From Gammaproteobacteria bacterium (lineage in GTDB: Bacteria > Pseudomonadota > Gammaproteobacteria > Arenicellales > JAANXG01), in contig JAANXG010000147.1 of NCBI GenBank assembly GCA_018263405.1, forward strand, positions 1-30,036: a DNA stretch of 30,036 nt, written 5' to 3'. Shown piece after piece: positions 1 to 8,122 of this stretch (position 1 is the stretch's first letter; each line of letters starts with the position of its first letter). The notes under the pieces are model-generated. The model was not told the origin of the DNA, did not search any database, and was given only the letters and a program-made list of their open reading frames with translations. The translations under genes and the position numbers were made by a program.

Positions 1-1
1 T

Positions 2-1495
2 TGTCACGGCCTGCTCGGCGACGGCAACGGCCCGGCTGCCGACTTTCTGGACCCCCGGCCGCGCGACTTTACCCTGGGCACCTTCAAGTTTCGGACCACC
101 CAGAGCGGCGAACTCCCCACCGACGAAGATATGTTTCGAACCGTGAGCCGCGGTCTTATCGGCACCGCGATGCAGGCGTTCGACAGCGACCTGCTCAAAA
201 ACGGCCTGACGGAGGAACAGCGCTGGGCGGTGATCTATTACATCAAGACATTCGTGCCGGAATTCGAGATGCCCGAGTTCGATCCATATACGTATATGGT
301 CGAGGTACCGGATCCCGCGAGCATGCCGGCGTACAACGAGGAATCGGTGGCCAAAGGCAGGGAGGTCTTTAAGCAGGCCAAGTGCTGGGAGTGCCACGGT
401 AAACAGGGGCGCGGCGACGGCCAGGAGGCGTTCGACCGCACCGATGACTGGGGTTTTCCGATCCGCATCCGCAATCTCACCCATCCCTGGAAGATCAAGG
501 CCGGCGACGAGGTGCAGGACATTTATACCCGTATTACCACGGGGGTGAACGGTACACCCATGCCCTCGTTTATCGAGGGTATACCGGAAGCAGAGGACCG
601 CTGGTATCTGGCTACCTTTATTAAGTCGCTGCAGCACAAGCTGACCCAGCACAGGGTATTGAAGGCGTTGCCTGTCGAGGGCGGCGTTCCGGACGACCCG
701 AAGGACGAGATATGGGCCGACGCCGAGCCCATGGATATCCGGCTTACCGGCCAGGTGGTGGTGGCGCCGCGCTGGCAGAACCCGAGTATCGAGTTGGCAA
801 CGGTGCGAGCGGTGTACAACGAAAATGAGATCGCCTTTCTGATTTACTGGGACGACCCGTTCAAGGATGTGACCCACGACGCCGGCGCGGAATTCGATCC
901 TGTGGCTATCGGCAAGGTCGGGGCTTTTAATTCTTATGTGAATCCCAACGAAACCATACCGCGCCAATTGGAAACGTTTCGCGACTCCATAGCCCTGCAG
1001 TTCGCGGTCAAACCGCTGCAGGGAACCCGGCGGCCCCATTTCATGCGGGGCGATTCCTCGAATCCAGTCCATCTATGGGTGTGGAAGTCCGATCTCGGCG
1101 CACAGACTGGAAACGGAGTCGAAGAAGCCAACGCCCGCGGCTGGAAGCAATCCTACAAGGTGCAGGACGAGGACCAGCAACAGGTGAACGCTAAAGCGGT
1201 GTGGAATCAAGGCCGCTGGAGCGTCGTCATGAAGCGGCCGCTGGTTACGGAAGACCGGAAAGACGTCCAGTTCGACAAAGGGAGGTTCATCCCGCTGGCG
1301 GTCAACGCCTGGGATGGATCCAACGGCGAGCATGGCCGGGTGATGAGCATATCCGCCTGGTATAACGTTTTTCTCGAAGCGCCGACGCCGGTGTCCGTGT
1401 ACGTTTATACCCTGTTGGCGGTGTTGATTACCGGCGTTTTGGGGGTGTGGCTGGTACGTAAAGCGCAGGCCGAAGACACCGGGGTTAGACCTTGA
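2..1495 (+). CDS. Membrane-anchored diheme cytochrome c with EB_dh-like heme-binding domain (5' partial)
   Basis: The reading frame is open from the first bases; the window starts inside the first heme c motif (only the closing C-H is present), so the start codon and signal peptide lie upstream. A second motif, CWECH, lies at about residue 128 of the visible part. The C-terminal half resembles the ethylbenzene dehydrogenase gamma/DMSO-reductase-family heme b domain (EB_dh). A Met in the FMRGD segment (about 348) and a Lys in the MKRPL segment (about 411) are candidate axial ligands, by analogy with the Met/Lys pair of EbdC. A hydrophobic helix near the C-terminus followed by Arg/Lys suggests a membrane anchor with the heme domains in the periplasm. 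The same architecture recurs at 6523-8100, so the two are paralogues. Role inferred: electron entry or exit module of the respiratory cluster. No molybdopterin subunit is visible; if there is one it would have to lie outside the window. Confidence 0.85.
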   Translation, partial: CHGLLGDGNGPAADFLDPRPRDFTLGTFKFRTTQSGELPTDEDMFRTVSRGLIGTAMQAFDSDLLKNGLTEEQRWAVIYYIKTFVPEFEMPEFDPYTYMVEVPDPASMPAYNEESVAKGREVFKQAKCWECHGKQGRGDGQEAFDRTDDWGFPIRIRNLTHPWKIKAGDEVQDIYTRITTGVNGTPMPSFIEGIPEAEDRWYLATFIKSLQHKLTQHRVLKALPVEGGVPDDPKDEIWADAEPMDIRLTGQVVVAPRWQNPSIELATVRAVYNENEIAFLIYWDDPFKDVTHDAGAEFDPVAIGKVGAFNSYVNPNETIPRQLETFRDSIALQFAVKPLQGTRRPHFMRGDSSNPVHLWVWKSDLGAQTGNGVEEANARGWKQSYKVQDEDQQQVNAKAVWNQGRWSVVMKRPLVTEDRKDVQFDKGRFIPLAVNAWDGSNGEHGRVMSISAWYNVFLEAPTPVSVYVYTLLAVLITGVLGVWLVRKAQAEDTGVRP

Positions 1496-1521
1496 TTATG
1501 CAACCATTGAGGAGAATACAT

Positions 1522-2181
1522 ATGAGATTCGCGGTTATCGTTTCCTTTGGGCTCGCGGCCGTCACGCTATCGATGAACAACACGGCATCGGCCGATCCCG
1601 CCGCGGGCGAAGATGCGTTCAACGCAAACAAATGCAGCGACTGTCACTACACCCGGGGGCCCGCCAGGGAAAAAACCATAGCCGACCAACTGGCCAAGAA
1701 AGGGCCCGAACTGTGGTACGCCGGCAGCAAGTTTCAGCAACCCTGGCTGGAGCAGTGGCTGCAGGATCCGCAGCCGATCCGCAACATGAAGTACAACTCG
1801 GTCACGGAAGAAAATCCAGGCGGACATCCGAAGCTCGCCGCCGGGGACGCGGCATCGGTCACGGAGTTCCTGATGAGCCTGACATCGAGCGACGTTGAAG
1901 CCGGTATCATAAAGCCAAAGAGACACCCAATGGGCAGATTGATCTTTGTCAAGAAAATGCCCTGCAGCGGTTGCCACCAATTCCCCGGGAGAAAATTCAC
2001 GGGCGGCAATTCGGGACCGTCCCTGCTTCACGCCGGCACCAGATTGAACCCCGATTGGATCTATGCGTACTTGAAAAATATCGATACTTTTAAACCGGTT
2101 CGCGCAATGCCGAATTTCAGTGGGATATTGAGCGACAGAGAAATGCAAAGCGTGGCCGCCTACGTAGCCACCTTCGAGTAA
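1522..2181 (+). CDS. Secreted diheme cytochrome c
   Basis: A 219-residue protein with an N-terminal signal sequence (hydrophobic stretch about residues 4-18, cleavage near ASA-DP) and two heme c motifs, CSDCH near the N-terminus and CSGCH in the second half, each in a small cytochrome c domain. The second domain ends with a Met-containing segment (RAMPNF) that could supply an axial ligand. An in-frame ATG lies upstream at 1495, but GAGGAGA sits just before 1522 and the signal peptide begins there, so 1522 is preferred. It follows the EB_dh protein by 26 bases and precedes another small cytochrome c, so it is probably a periplasmic electron shuttle or a soluble subunit of the cluster's complex. 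The specific partner is unknown. Confidence 0.85.
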   Translation: MRFAVIVSFGLAAVTLSMNNTASADPAAGEDAFNANKCSDCHYTRGPAREKTIADQLAKKGPELWYAGSKFQQPWLEQWLQDPQPIRNMKYNSVTEENPGGHPKLAAGDAASVTEFLMSLTSSDVEAGIIKPKRHPMGRLIFVKKMPCSGCHQFPGRKFTGGNSGPSLLHAGTRLNPDWIYAYLKNIDTFKPVRAMPNFSGILSDREMQSVAAYVATFE

Positions 2182-2205
2182 TTCGGTTCATAACGGAGAG
2201 CGAAA

Positions 2206-2574
2206 ATGGCTAAATCTAAATTTACGACGGCGGTTCTTCTCCTTGTCGGTATGCTCGGCGTCGTTACGGCACAGGCGGAAGAAGCTGAGCAGATATTCAA
2301 TTTCTATTGTGCTCAATGTCATGGAGTGGAAGGCAAAGGGAACGGTCCAAATGTTACCGAGGATTTTCCAGTGGATCCTCGTGATTTCACCCAGGCTGAA
2401 GAGATGGAGAAACTTTCCGATGCGGACATTAAGAATGTGATTCTTGAAGGTGGTCCGATCGTGAGCAAGTCCGAGATGATGCCGCCGTGGGGGAAAACTT
2501 TGTCCGAGGAGCAAGTTGACGCTCTGACTAAGTATCTGCGCAAGCTGTGTAACTGCGTGGGTAACGCAGATTAG
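2206..2574 (+). CDS. Secreted monoheme cytochrome c
   Basis: A 122-residue class I cytochrome c. It has a signal peptide (about residues 8-24, cleavage near AQA-EE), a CAQCH heme motif at about residue 35, and a Met-rich segment (EMMPPWG) typical of the sixth ligand region of small cytochromes c. The start is supported by GGAGAG 8 bases upstream. The C-terminus is unusual in carrying two further cysteines (LCNC), which could form a disulfide or another link. It lies 24 bases after the diheme cytochrome and is likely a small periplasmic electron carrier in the same operon. Confidence 0.85.
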   Translation: MAKSKFTTAVLLLVGMLGVVTAQAEEAEQIFNFYCAQCHGVEGKGNGPNVTEDFPVDPRDFTQAEEMEKLSDADIKNVILEGGPIVSKSEMMPPWGKTLSEEQVDALTKYLRKLCNCVGNAD

Positions 2575-2642
2575 TTTGAATGGTGTGAAGAAGCGGTGTC
2601 CCTGCGACAGTCAATCGGAATTTCCACTTGAGGGGGAGGGGC

Positions 2643-2738
2643 GTGAACAAGAAGAAACTTGCCGATGCAGTGATTTTCTCGGGTTTGGTGATTAATGCCA
2701 TTGTGATCGTGCTCATACTTTATTTCTACGTATTCTGA
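2643..2738 (+). CDS. 31-residue single-helix membrane peptide
   Basis: A GTG-started micro-ORF preceded by a strong purine-rich stretch (GAGGGGGAGGGG). It encodes a basic N-terminus (NKKK) followed by one long hydrophobic helix and ends in an aromatic tail (YFYVF). It lies between the cytochrome c gene and the bd-like gene, the first of three such micro-ORFs. Cytochrome bd and other oxidases often carry single-helix accessory subunits (CydX, CydS, CcoQ), and a similar role is inferred here from position and topology only; I see no sequence match to those families. Confidence 0.6.
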   Translation: MNKKKLADAVIFSGLVINAIVIVLILYFYVF

Positions 2739-2777
2739 AATCGTTGGTCATCGCGCTGATTCGATGAGAAGAGTCCT

Positions 2778-2882
2778 ATGAATGATCAAACACCATCAAA
2801 GGAAAAATATCCGTGGGCAGGGCCGGTTCTGTTTTGTGTAGTGCTGGCCGGCGTGGTCATATTTTTTTGGTGGCTGGTTTGA
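2778..2882 (+). CDS. 34-residue single-helix membrane peptide
   Basis: An ATG-started micro-ORF with a hydrophilic N-terminus (residues 1-12, then PWAGP) followed by one transmembrane helix that ends in a Trp-Trp interfacial pair. A GAGAAGAG stretch lies about 8 bases upstream as a ribosome binding site. It is the second of three consecutive membrane micro-ORFs upstream of the bd-like subunit. The PWAGP-plus-helix layout is reminiscent of small oxidase-associated peptides, but no family can be assigned; a subunit role is inferred. Confidence 0.6.
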   Translation: MNDQTPSKEKYPWAGPVLFCVVLAGVVIFFWWLV

Positions 2883-2895
2883 CTCGAGATAAACC

Positions 2896-3012
2896 ATGAA
2901 TTACTACGTTGTACCATTTGCGATCGCCTTGATTCTGTTTTGTGGGCTGTTTGTCGAACTGGATTTATTGGTGATGAAGGCACAGGGATTGAGTCTTCTA
3001 TTTCATCAATAA
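2896..3012 (+). CDS. 38-residue single-helix membrane peptide
   Basis: An ATG-started micro-ORF encoding an N-terminal hydrophobic helix (about residues 3-20), an acidic pair (VELD) and a short amphipathic tail. It begins 13 bases after the preceding micro-ORF and ends 41 bases before the bd-like gene. GAGATAAA upstream is a weak ribosome binding site. It is the third of three single-helix peptides in a row. Function unknown; an accessory subunit of the neighbouring membrane complex is inferred from position. Confidence 0.5.
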   Translation: MNYYVVPFAIALILFCGLFVELDLLVMKAQGLSLLFHQ

Positions 3013-3053
3013 TCATCGGTGCCAATAGCTCTGGCTCTTCACGGTAAAACTTC

Positions 3054-4901
3054 ATGACGGTAAACAAGACACAGCGCGTGCGGGCGATACTACTGCTTGC
3101 TCTGTTTGCGTGGGTGGTTGCCGCTGTATTGCCGGGCGTGGATGCCGGCGCCGCCCAAGCCGCCGAAACCGTCGCCGTGACGGAAGCAAGCGAAACGGGG
3201 GCAACGGCCGGGGACAATAACTTTCAACCGGCGCCGCAACTGAGCGCGGCGGATTACCCCCGGCTCGGCAGCGTCAACAGCCGGGTGGCGGTGTGGCTGG
3301 CGGCGCAACTTCACCTCTGGTTTGCGGCGTTTGTGCTGGCGGTTCCCATATTCGTATTTATCATCGAAGCCATCGGCATGCGCACCCGGGATCGCCGATA
3401 TGACGAATTGGCATACGAGTTCATCAAGGTCAGCATTGTCGCTTATTCACTAACGGCCATTCTCGGTGGGTTGCTGGCTATTTCTCTGCTGTTGTTTTAT
3501 CCACAGCTGTTCACGTATCTGGCCACCATATTCAAGGGCAGCATGTTTTCCTATGCGTTGTTGTTCTTTGTGGAAAGTGCGGTGCTGTATCTGTATTACT
3601 ATGGTTGGCACTGGCTGCAAGGTGGGTTTAAAAAATGGGTGCACCTGACCCTGGGGCTGATATTGAACGCGGCCGGCACCACGTTGATGTTCCTGGCCAA
3701 TGCGTGGACCACGTTTATGATGAGTCCCGCCGGCGTGGACGCAGCGGGGGTTTTCAGCGGCGATGAATGGGCCGCTATTCACAACTTTTTGTGGAATCCG
3801 ATTAATATCCACCGGCTGGTGGCTAACGTGGCTTTTGGCGGTTCCATCGTCGGTGCCTATGCTGCGTTTAAATTTTTGAGCGCCTCCACCCGGGAGCAGC
3901 GTGCGCATTACGATTGGATGGGCTATACCGCCAATTTCATCGCTGTTTCAGCCCTGCTGCCGCTGCCGTTTGCCGGCTACTACCTGACCGCTGAAATATA
4001 CGCCTACAGCCAACAGATGGGGATTACCCTGATGGGAGGCATTTTTGCCTGGTTGTTCATCATTCAGGCGGTATTGATCGGGGCTTTGTTTTTATCGGCC
4101 AACTACTACCTGTGGTGCGGCATGGGCCGCAGCGACGGCGCCGTCCGCTACAACAAGTACGTTAAGTACATCGCCATCGTGATCATCGGCGCCTTCCTGG
4201 TCTGGTTTACGCCGCACACATTGGTATTGACCAACGAAGAACTGAAATCCCTGGGTGGTCCTTACCATAAGTACCTGGGACCGTTGGGCATTATGCCGGC
4301 CAAAAACACCGCGGTTAACCTCATGATCCTGTTCACCGCGGTGAGTTTCTTGATCTACCGGAGGACCAATAAGATTGCGACAGTGGCCTGGGTAAGAAGC
4401 GGTAACGCGGTCATGATGGCGTTATTCACCGCCGGTATTCTCAACATTCTTTTTCTGGGTATTTATCACGGATACTTTACCAATACCGTATACAAAGTGG
4501 CGGCCTCGATTCCACAAGTGCTGACGACTTTGACCATCATTGTGGTGAGTTCGGTTATTGACGCGTTCATGTACCGAGGCGCCAAAGAAGTCGCGCCGCT
4601 GCATTGGGGCCGCATACCCGAGCGCGCGCAATACGCTCTGTTCCTGCTGGCCGTTGCTTTTACTTGGCTGATGGGACTCATGGGTTATATCCGTTCCGGT
4701 ATCCGTCAGCACTGGCACGTCACGGGTGTATTTCGCGACAACTCCGTCGACGCATTTACCCCGACCCTAGGGTACGCCGCCAATATCGTATCCATGGGCA
4801 CCATCCTGTTTATGATATTGGTGATCTTCGTGTTCTGGTTAAGCCAGGTGAGTACGCGCAAGACCGAAGTCAGCGGGTATTGGGGGCAGCAGACGGCGTG
4901 A
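3054..4901 (+). CDS. Cytochrome bd subunit I (CydA)-like membrane protein
   Basis: A 615-residue polytopic protein aligned by eye with CydA. H87 (LHLWF) matches the heme b595 ligand H19, E174 (FFVES) matches E107, and M424 (NLMILF) matches the b558 ligand M393. An RQHW stretch at 551-554 sits where CydA has its GRQPW signature. Differences are marked: the residue matching E99 is S166, and the residue matching ligand H186 is A257, with a His four residues earlier (H253). There is an extra N-terminal hydrophobic segment plus a periplasmic stretch of about 40 residues. No CydB lies next to it; its neighbours are cytochromes c and single-helix peptides. It resembles the divergent bd-like oxidases known from nitrite oxidisers such as Nitrospira. 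Likely a cytochrome c-linked redox membrane subunit; oxygen reduction is plausible but unproven. Confidence 0.8.
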   Translation: MTVNKTQRVRAILLLALFAWVVAAVLPGVDAGAAQAAETVAVTEASETGATAGDNNFQPAPQLSAADYPRLGSVNSRVAVWLAAQLHLWFAAFVLAVPIFVFIIEAIGMRTRDRRYDELAYEFIKVSIVAYSLTAILGGLLAISLLLFYPQLFTYLATIFKGSMFSYALLFFVESAVLYLYYYGWHWLQGGFKKWVHLTLGLILNAAGTTLMFLANAWTTFMMSPAGVDAAGVFSGDEWAAIHNFLWNPINIHRLVANVAFGGSIVGAYAAFKFLSASTREQRAHYDWMGYTANFIAVSALLPLPFAGYYLTAEIYAYSQQMGITLMGGIFAWLFIIQAVLIGALFLSANYYLWCGMGRSDGAVRYNKYVKYIAIVIIGAFLVWFTPHTLVLTNEELKSLGGPYHKYLGPLGIMPAKNTAVNLMILFTAVSFLIYRRTNKIATVAWVRSGNAVMMALFTAGILNILFLGIYHGYFTNTVYKVAASIPQVLTTLTIIVVSSVIDAFMYRGAKEVAPLHWGRIPERAQYALFLLAVAFTWLMGLMGYIRSGIRQHWHVTGVFRDNSVDAFTPTLGYAANIVSMGTILFMILVIFVFWLSQVSTRKTEVSGYWGQQTA

Positions 4902-5734
4902 GAAACTTCATCAAAGTGATGGCGTTCAGTTTGTTGACCATCGCAGCGTTCGCCGGCTACTCCAATTTTGGTATACCGTTGATCAACCCGGCGCCTCCGC
5001 CCGAGGAGGAACAGCTCGACCTGGAAACCATGACCATGGATCGGTTTGTTGCGATAGGTGAGCGCATATTCAACGGTAAAGGGACATGCACACTATGTCA
5101 CAGCGCCGTGGGAGGGCGCGCCCCGCTACTCGATACGGTGGCTACGATAGCGAACGAACGTCTGGCCGACGAACGCTATGAAGGCGAGGCGGACACCGGG
5201 GAAGCGTATTTATTCGAATCCATGGTCGACCCGTCGGCTTACGTTGTGGCCGGTTTCGGTAAGACCGGCACCAACGACACCAAAAGCCCGATGCCGGATA
5301 TCGCCGGCGGTAGTATCGGTATGTCCGATGCGGAGATCAAAGCAGTGATCGCCTATCTGCAGAATCTTGCCGGCACGGAAGTGACCGTGGAAATTCCTGC
5401 CGGGGGTGGGGCGGACGCATCGGAGGAAAGTGAAAGTAAAGGCGGGCAGGCAGCGGCTGCCGAGCCCGTGATATTGGCGGACCCGGAAGCGCTTATCTCG
5501 AAGCACGCTTGCGGCGCTTGCCATAAGGTTGCCGATCAGTCCGGGGCTCTTGGACCCGATTTGACTCGGGTTGGCGCCGGCCGGGATGAAACTTATCTGC
5601 GCCGTGCCATTCTCGACCCCAATGCGGATATCGCCGAGGGGTTTCAACCTAATCTCATGCCGGGCAACTATGGCGAACAACTGTATGCAAAAGAGTTGGA
5701 AGTGCTGGTTGCTTACCTCGCCGGTCTGAAATAG
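4898..5734 (+). CDS. Membrane-anchored diheme cytochrome c
   Basis: The GTG start overlaps the stop of the bd-like gene by 4 bases (GTGA), so translation is probably coupled; an internal ATG at 4919 is the alternative. The 278-residue product has one N-terminal hydrophobic anchor, a Pro-rich and acidic linker (PAPPPEEE), a first cytochrome c domain with CTLCH, an acidic/Ser-rich linker, and a second domain with CGACH that ends in a Met-containing segment (NLMPGNYG). The second domain resembles the cytochrome c domains fused to, or partnered with, heme-copper oxidase subunit II. Its tight coupling to a bd-like subunit makes it the best candidate for the immediate electron donor to that subunit. 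Confidence 0.85.
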   Translation: MRNFIKVMAFSLLTIAAFAGYSNFGIPLINPAPPPEEEQLDLETMTMDRFVAIGERIFNGKGTCTLCHSAVGGRAPLLDTVATIANERLADERYEGEADTGEAYLFESMVDPSAYVVAGFGKTGTNDTKSPMPDIAGGSIGMSDAEIKAVIAYLQNLAGTEVTVEIPAGGGADASEESESKGGQAAAAEPVILADPEALISKHACGACHKVADQSGALGPDLTRVGAGRDETYLRRAILDPNADIAEGFQPNLMPGNYGEQLYAKELEVLVAYLAGLK

Positions 5735-5753
5735 CGAAGACACCGCACACTCC

Positions 5754-6530
5754 ATGATTAAGATCCCCAGACTATTGCAGGCGGTATTGGTGGTCGCGTT
5801 TATCTACGTGGCGTTTATCGTGGTGTTTGACGTCGTGCTCGGGCAGGTGATCCCGGCCAGCCTATTGACCATGTATATGTTTTTTGTGATCGCCGGTGTA
5901 TTCATGGTGTTCACTTTTACCGAAGAGAGCGCGCGTGAACTGGCCGCACCGATTAAGGCGCTGGTTGAAGATCCTCGTAAGAAAGCGATCCGTAATGTGG
6001 TGTTTGCGGCGCTGCCGCTGGCCGCCGCGGCTTTCACGTATTACAACATGTTGCCCAGCTACCAGGCGCCCGTGGAACTCAGGAGCATCCATCCAGCCCC
6101 CCCGTCAACGGTGAAGGCATTCGGTAAACGGTATGACTTATCGACGCTGGAAAATCCGTTTCGTAAGTACGAAAAAGAAGACCCCGAGAAATTCGAACAA
6201 CTGGTAAAGGAAGGCGGAAATATCTACGTCGGCAATTGCCAGTATTGTCATGGCGATAAGTTGGACGGCAAGGGTCCTTTTGCTCAAGGATTGAATCCGA
6301 TACCGCTCAACTTTCAAGACATCGGGACGATCGCCCAACTGCAGGAGTCATTTCTGTTTTGGCGTATTGCCACAGGTGGCCCGGGATTGCCCGAGGAAGC
6401 GACGCCGTGGTTGTCCTCGATGCCGGTGTGGCAGAACTTCCTGACCGAGGACGAAATCTGGAAAGTTATCTTGTATTTATATGACTATACCGGGCATCGG
6501 CCCAGGTCGTGGGCACAGGCTCATGAGTAG
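5754..6530 (+). CDS. Integral-membrane monoheme cytochrome c
   Basis: A 258-residue protein. Residues about 8-30 and 35-55 form two hydrophobic helices, a charged cytoplasmic-type loop (EDPRKKAIR) follows, and a third helix at about 82-98 leads into a periplasmic cytochrome c domain with CQYCH at about 162 and a Met in the SSMPVW segment near the C-terminus. It starts 20 bases after the diheme anchor protein, and its last codons overlap the next gene by 8 bases. The layout (membrane helices, then one heme c domain) is that of a membrane cytochrome c subunit of a respiratory complex. The family is not recognised more exactly. Confidence 0.8.
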   Translation: MIKIPRLLQAVLVVAFIYVAFIVVFDVVLGQVIPASLLTMYMFFVIAGVFMVFTFTEESARELAAPIKALVEDPRKKAIRNVVFAALPLAAAAFTYYNMLPSYQAPVELRSIHPAPPSTVKAFGKRYDLSTLENPFRKYEKEDPEKFEQLVKEGGNIYVGNCQYCHGDKLDGKGPFAQGLNPIPLNFQDIGTIAQLQESFLFWRIATGGPGLPEEATPWLSSMPVWQNFLTEDEIWKVILYLYDYTGHRPRSWAQAHE

Positions 6531-8100
6531 AACCTATCTGAAAATGGAACTTTTCCATTATTTTAAGATGGCTTCCGGCATGAAAGTCCTAATCGTCTTT
6601 TTCATGCTTATGTCGATGGGTGTGCTTGCGCCCGTGGCGGCGCAGACCGGTGATGCCGAAGCGGGCGCCGAGGTCTATGCCCGACGTTGCACCTGGTGCC
6701 ACGGAGAATACGGCGACGCCCTGACCGATGCGGCGGAGCGACTCAATCCGCCGCCCCGGGATTTCACTTTCGCGCAATATAAGATCAAGTCCACTGCGTT
6801 TGATAACTATTTTCCTAACGACGACGATTTATTTCGAATGATTCGGGATGGCATGCCGGGCACCGCGATGCCGGGTTGGGCCGACGTTCTTTCGGATCGA
6901 GAAATCCGGAACCTGGTGGCATATATCAAGACGTTCGCCGGACTGGAGGAAGAAGAGCCCGGTCCAAGTATGGATTATGGCAAGCAAATCGCGAGTTCCG
7001 CCGAGAGCATAGAGCAAGGCAAGAGGCTGTTTCACGAAGACGAGCGCTGCGTGGAATGCCACGGCCGGGAAGGCAAGGGAGACGCCGTGAAAGGACTCAA
7101 AGACGACGTCGGTTTTCGAACATGGCCGCGCAACCTGACGAAACCCTGGGCGTTCCGCGCCAGCAACGACCCAAAGGATATCTTCACCCGGATCTCCACC
7201 GGGATACCGGGGACCCAGATGCCCGCGTTCGCGGACCCGGCAAGCGATAAGAAACTCACTATCGAGGAACGCTGGCATGTGGCCAACTATGTGAACTCGC
7301 TGGCCAAAACGCAGGAAGTAGTCAAACCCGAAAATACCGTGGTGAAGGCCGAAAAAGTAGACGGCGACGTGCCGGACACCGTGGACGATCCTCGGTGGGA
7401 ACGAACGGAGTCGAGTACATTTTTTCTTGTGTCGCAGATTGTTGGTGAAGAACGTTTCTTCACGCCCTCCAACGACACCATCACGGCCCGTGCGCTGTAT
7501 AGCGATGTAGACATTGCCATTTTACTGGAATGGGACGACCGTACGAAGAGCATTCCCGGGGATGAAACGGCGGAAAAGATTTCGGATCCGGAAATTGCCG
7601 AGGACGGGGTGGCGATTCAATTGCCGGTAAAGATCCCCGAGGGAACCGAAAAACCCTACTTTGGAATGGGCGACGCCACGTATCCGGTCAATGTCTGGCA
7701 CTGGCAAAGCGGGACCACCGACGAGCCGCAAAGCGTAAGTCTGATGAATGCCAAGGGCTTTGCCGATATCGAGCGGCGGGATGCGGAAAAGTCCGCCATA
7801 TCGGCGCATGGTATCTACCGCAATGGCACGTGGCGGGTGCTTGTGAAACGCCCCTTGAGTGCAGCGGATAAAGAAAAAGATATCGAGTTGATTGAAGGCA
7901 AAGCTATCCCTATTGCCTTTGCCGCCTGGGACGGCAGCAATAGCGAGAAGGGGTCGCGTCACACGATGACTACGTGGTACTGGATACTGCTTAAGCCCGG
8001 GGTTGGCGCAAGGCCGATTATTTCCGCCGCTTTCGCGGGTTTCCTGGTTTTCGGAGTACTGCTGTGGTGGCAGCGTACTGCGTCCACAAAACGAGCTTAG
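6523..8100 (+). CDS. Membrane-anchored diheme cytochrome c with EB_dh-like heme-binding domain
   Basis: A full-length paralogue of the truncated gene at the window start. Numbered from the ATG at 6523, it has a signal peptide, CTWCH at 56-60 in a first cytochrome c domain, CVECH at 176-180 in a second, an EB_dh-like domain from about 275 to 480, and a C-terminal helix ending in basic residues. M382 (YFGMGD) and K442 (VKRPL) are candidate heme b ligands, again matching the Met/Lys type of EbdC-like subunits. The start is uncertain: ATGs at 6523, 6544, 6568 and 6580 are all in frame, and 6580 gives the cleanest signal peptide while 6523 keeps the 8-base overlap with the upstream gene. Inferred role: periplasmic electron transfer between a substrate-oxidising enzyme and the bd-like complex. 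Confidence 0.85.
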   Translation: MSRTYLKMELFHYFKMASGMKVLIVFFMLMSMGVLAPVAAQTGDAEAGAEVYARRCTWCHGEYGDALTDAAERLNPPPRDFTFAQYKIKSTAFDNYFPNDDDLFRMIRDGMPGTAMPGWADVLSDREIRNLVAYIKTFAGLEEEEPGPSMDYGKQIASSAESIEQGKRLFHEDERCVECHGREGKGDAVKGLKDDVGFRTWPRNLTKPWAFRASNDPKDIFTRISTGIPGTQMPAFADPASDKKLTIEERWHVANYVNSLAKTQEVVKPENTVVKAEKVDGDVPDTVDDPRWERTESSTFFLVSQIVGEERFFTPSNDTITARALYSDVDIAILLEWDDRTKSIPGDETAEKISDPEIAEDGVAIQLPVKIPEGTEKPYFGMGDATYPVNVWHWQSGTTDEPQSVSLMNAKGFADIERRDAEKSAISAHGIYRNGTWRVLVKRPLSAADKEKDIELIEGKAIPIAFAAWDGSNSEKGSRHTMTTWYWILLKPGVGARPIISAAFAGFLVFGVLLWWQRTASTKRA

Positions 8101-8122
8101 TCGGAATGGAAAGGAGAAAGCG

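Noticed and set aside
4604..4897. Long upstream extension of the diheme cytochrome frame
   Set aside because: It overlaps the bd-like gene, is Arg-rich and unlike a signal peptide; the GTG at 4898 followed by a hydrophobic anchor is the sensible start.
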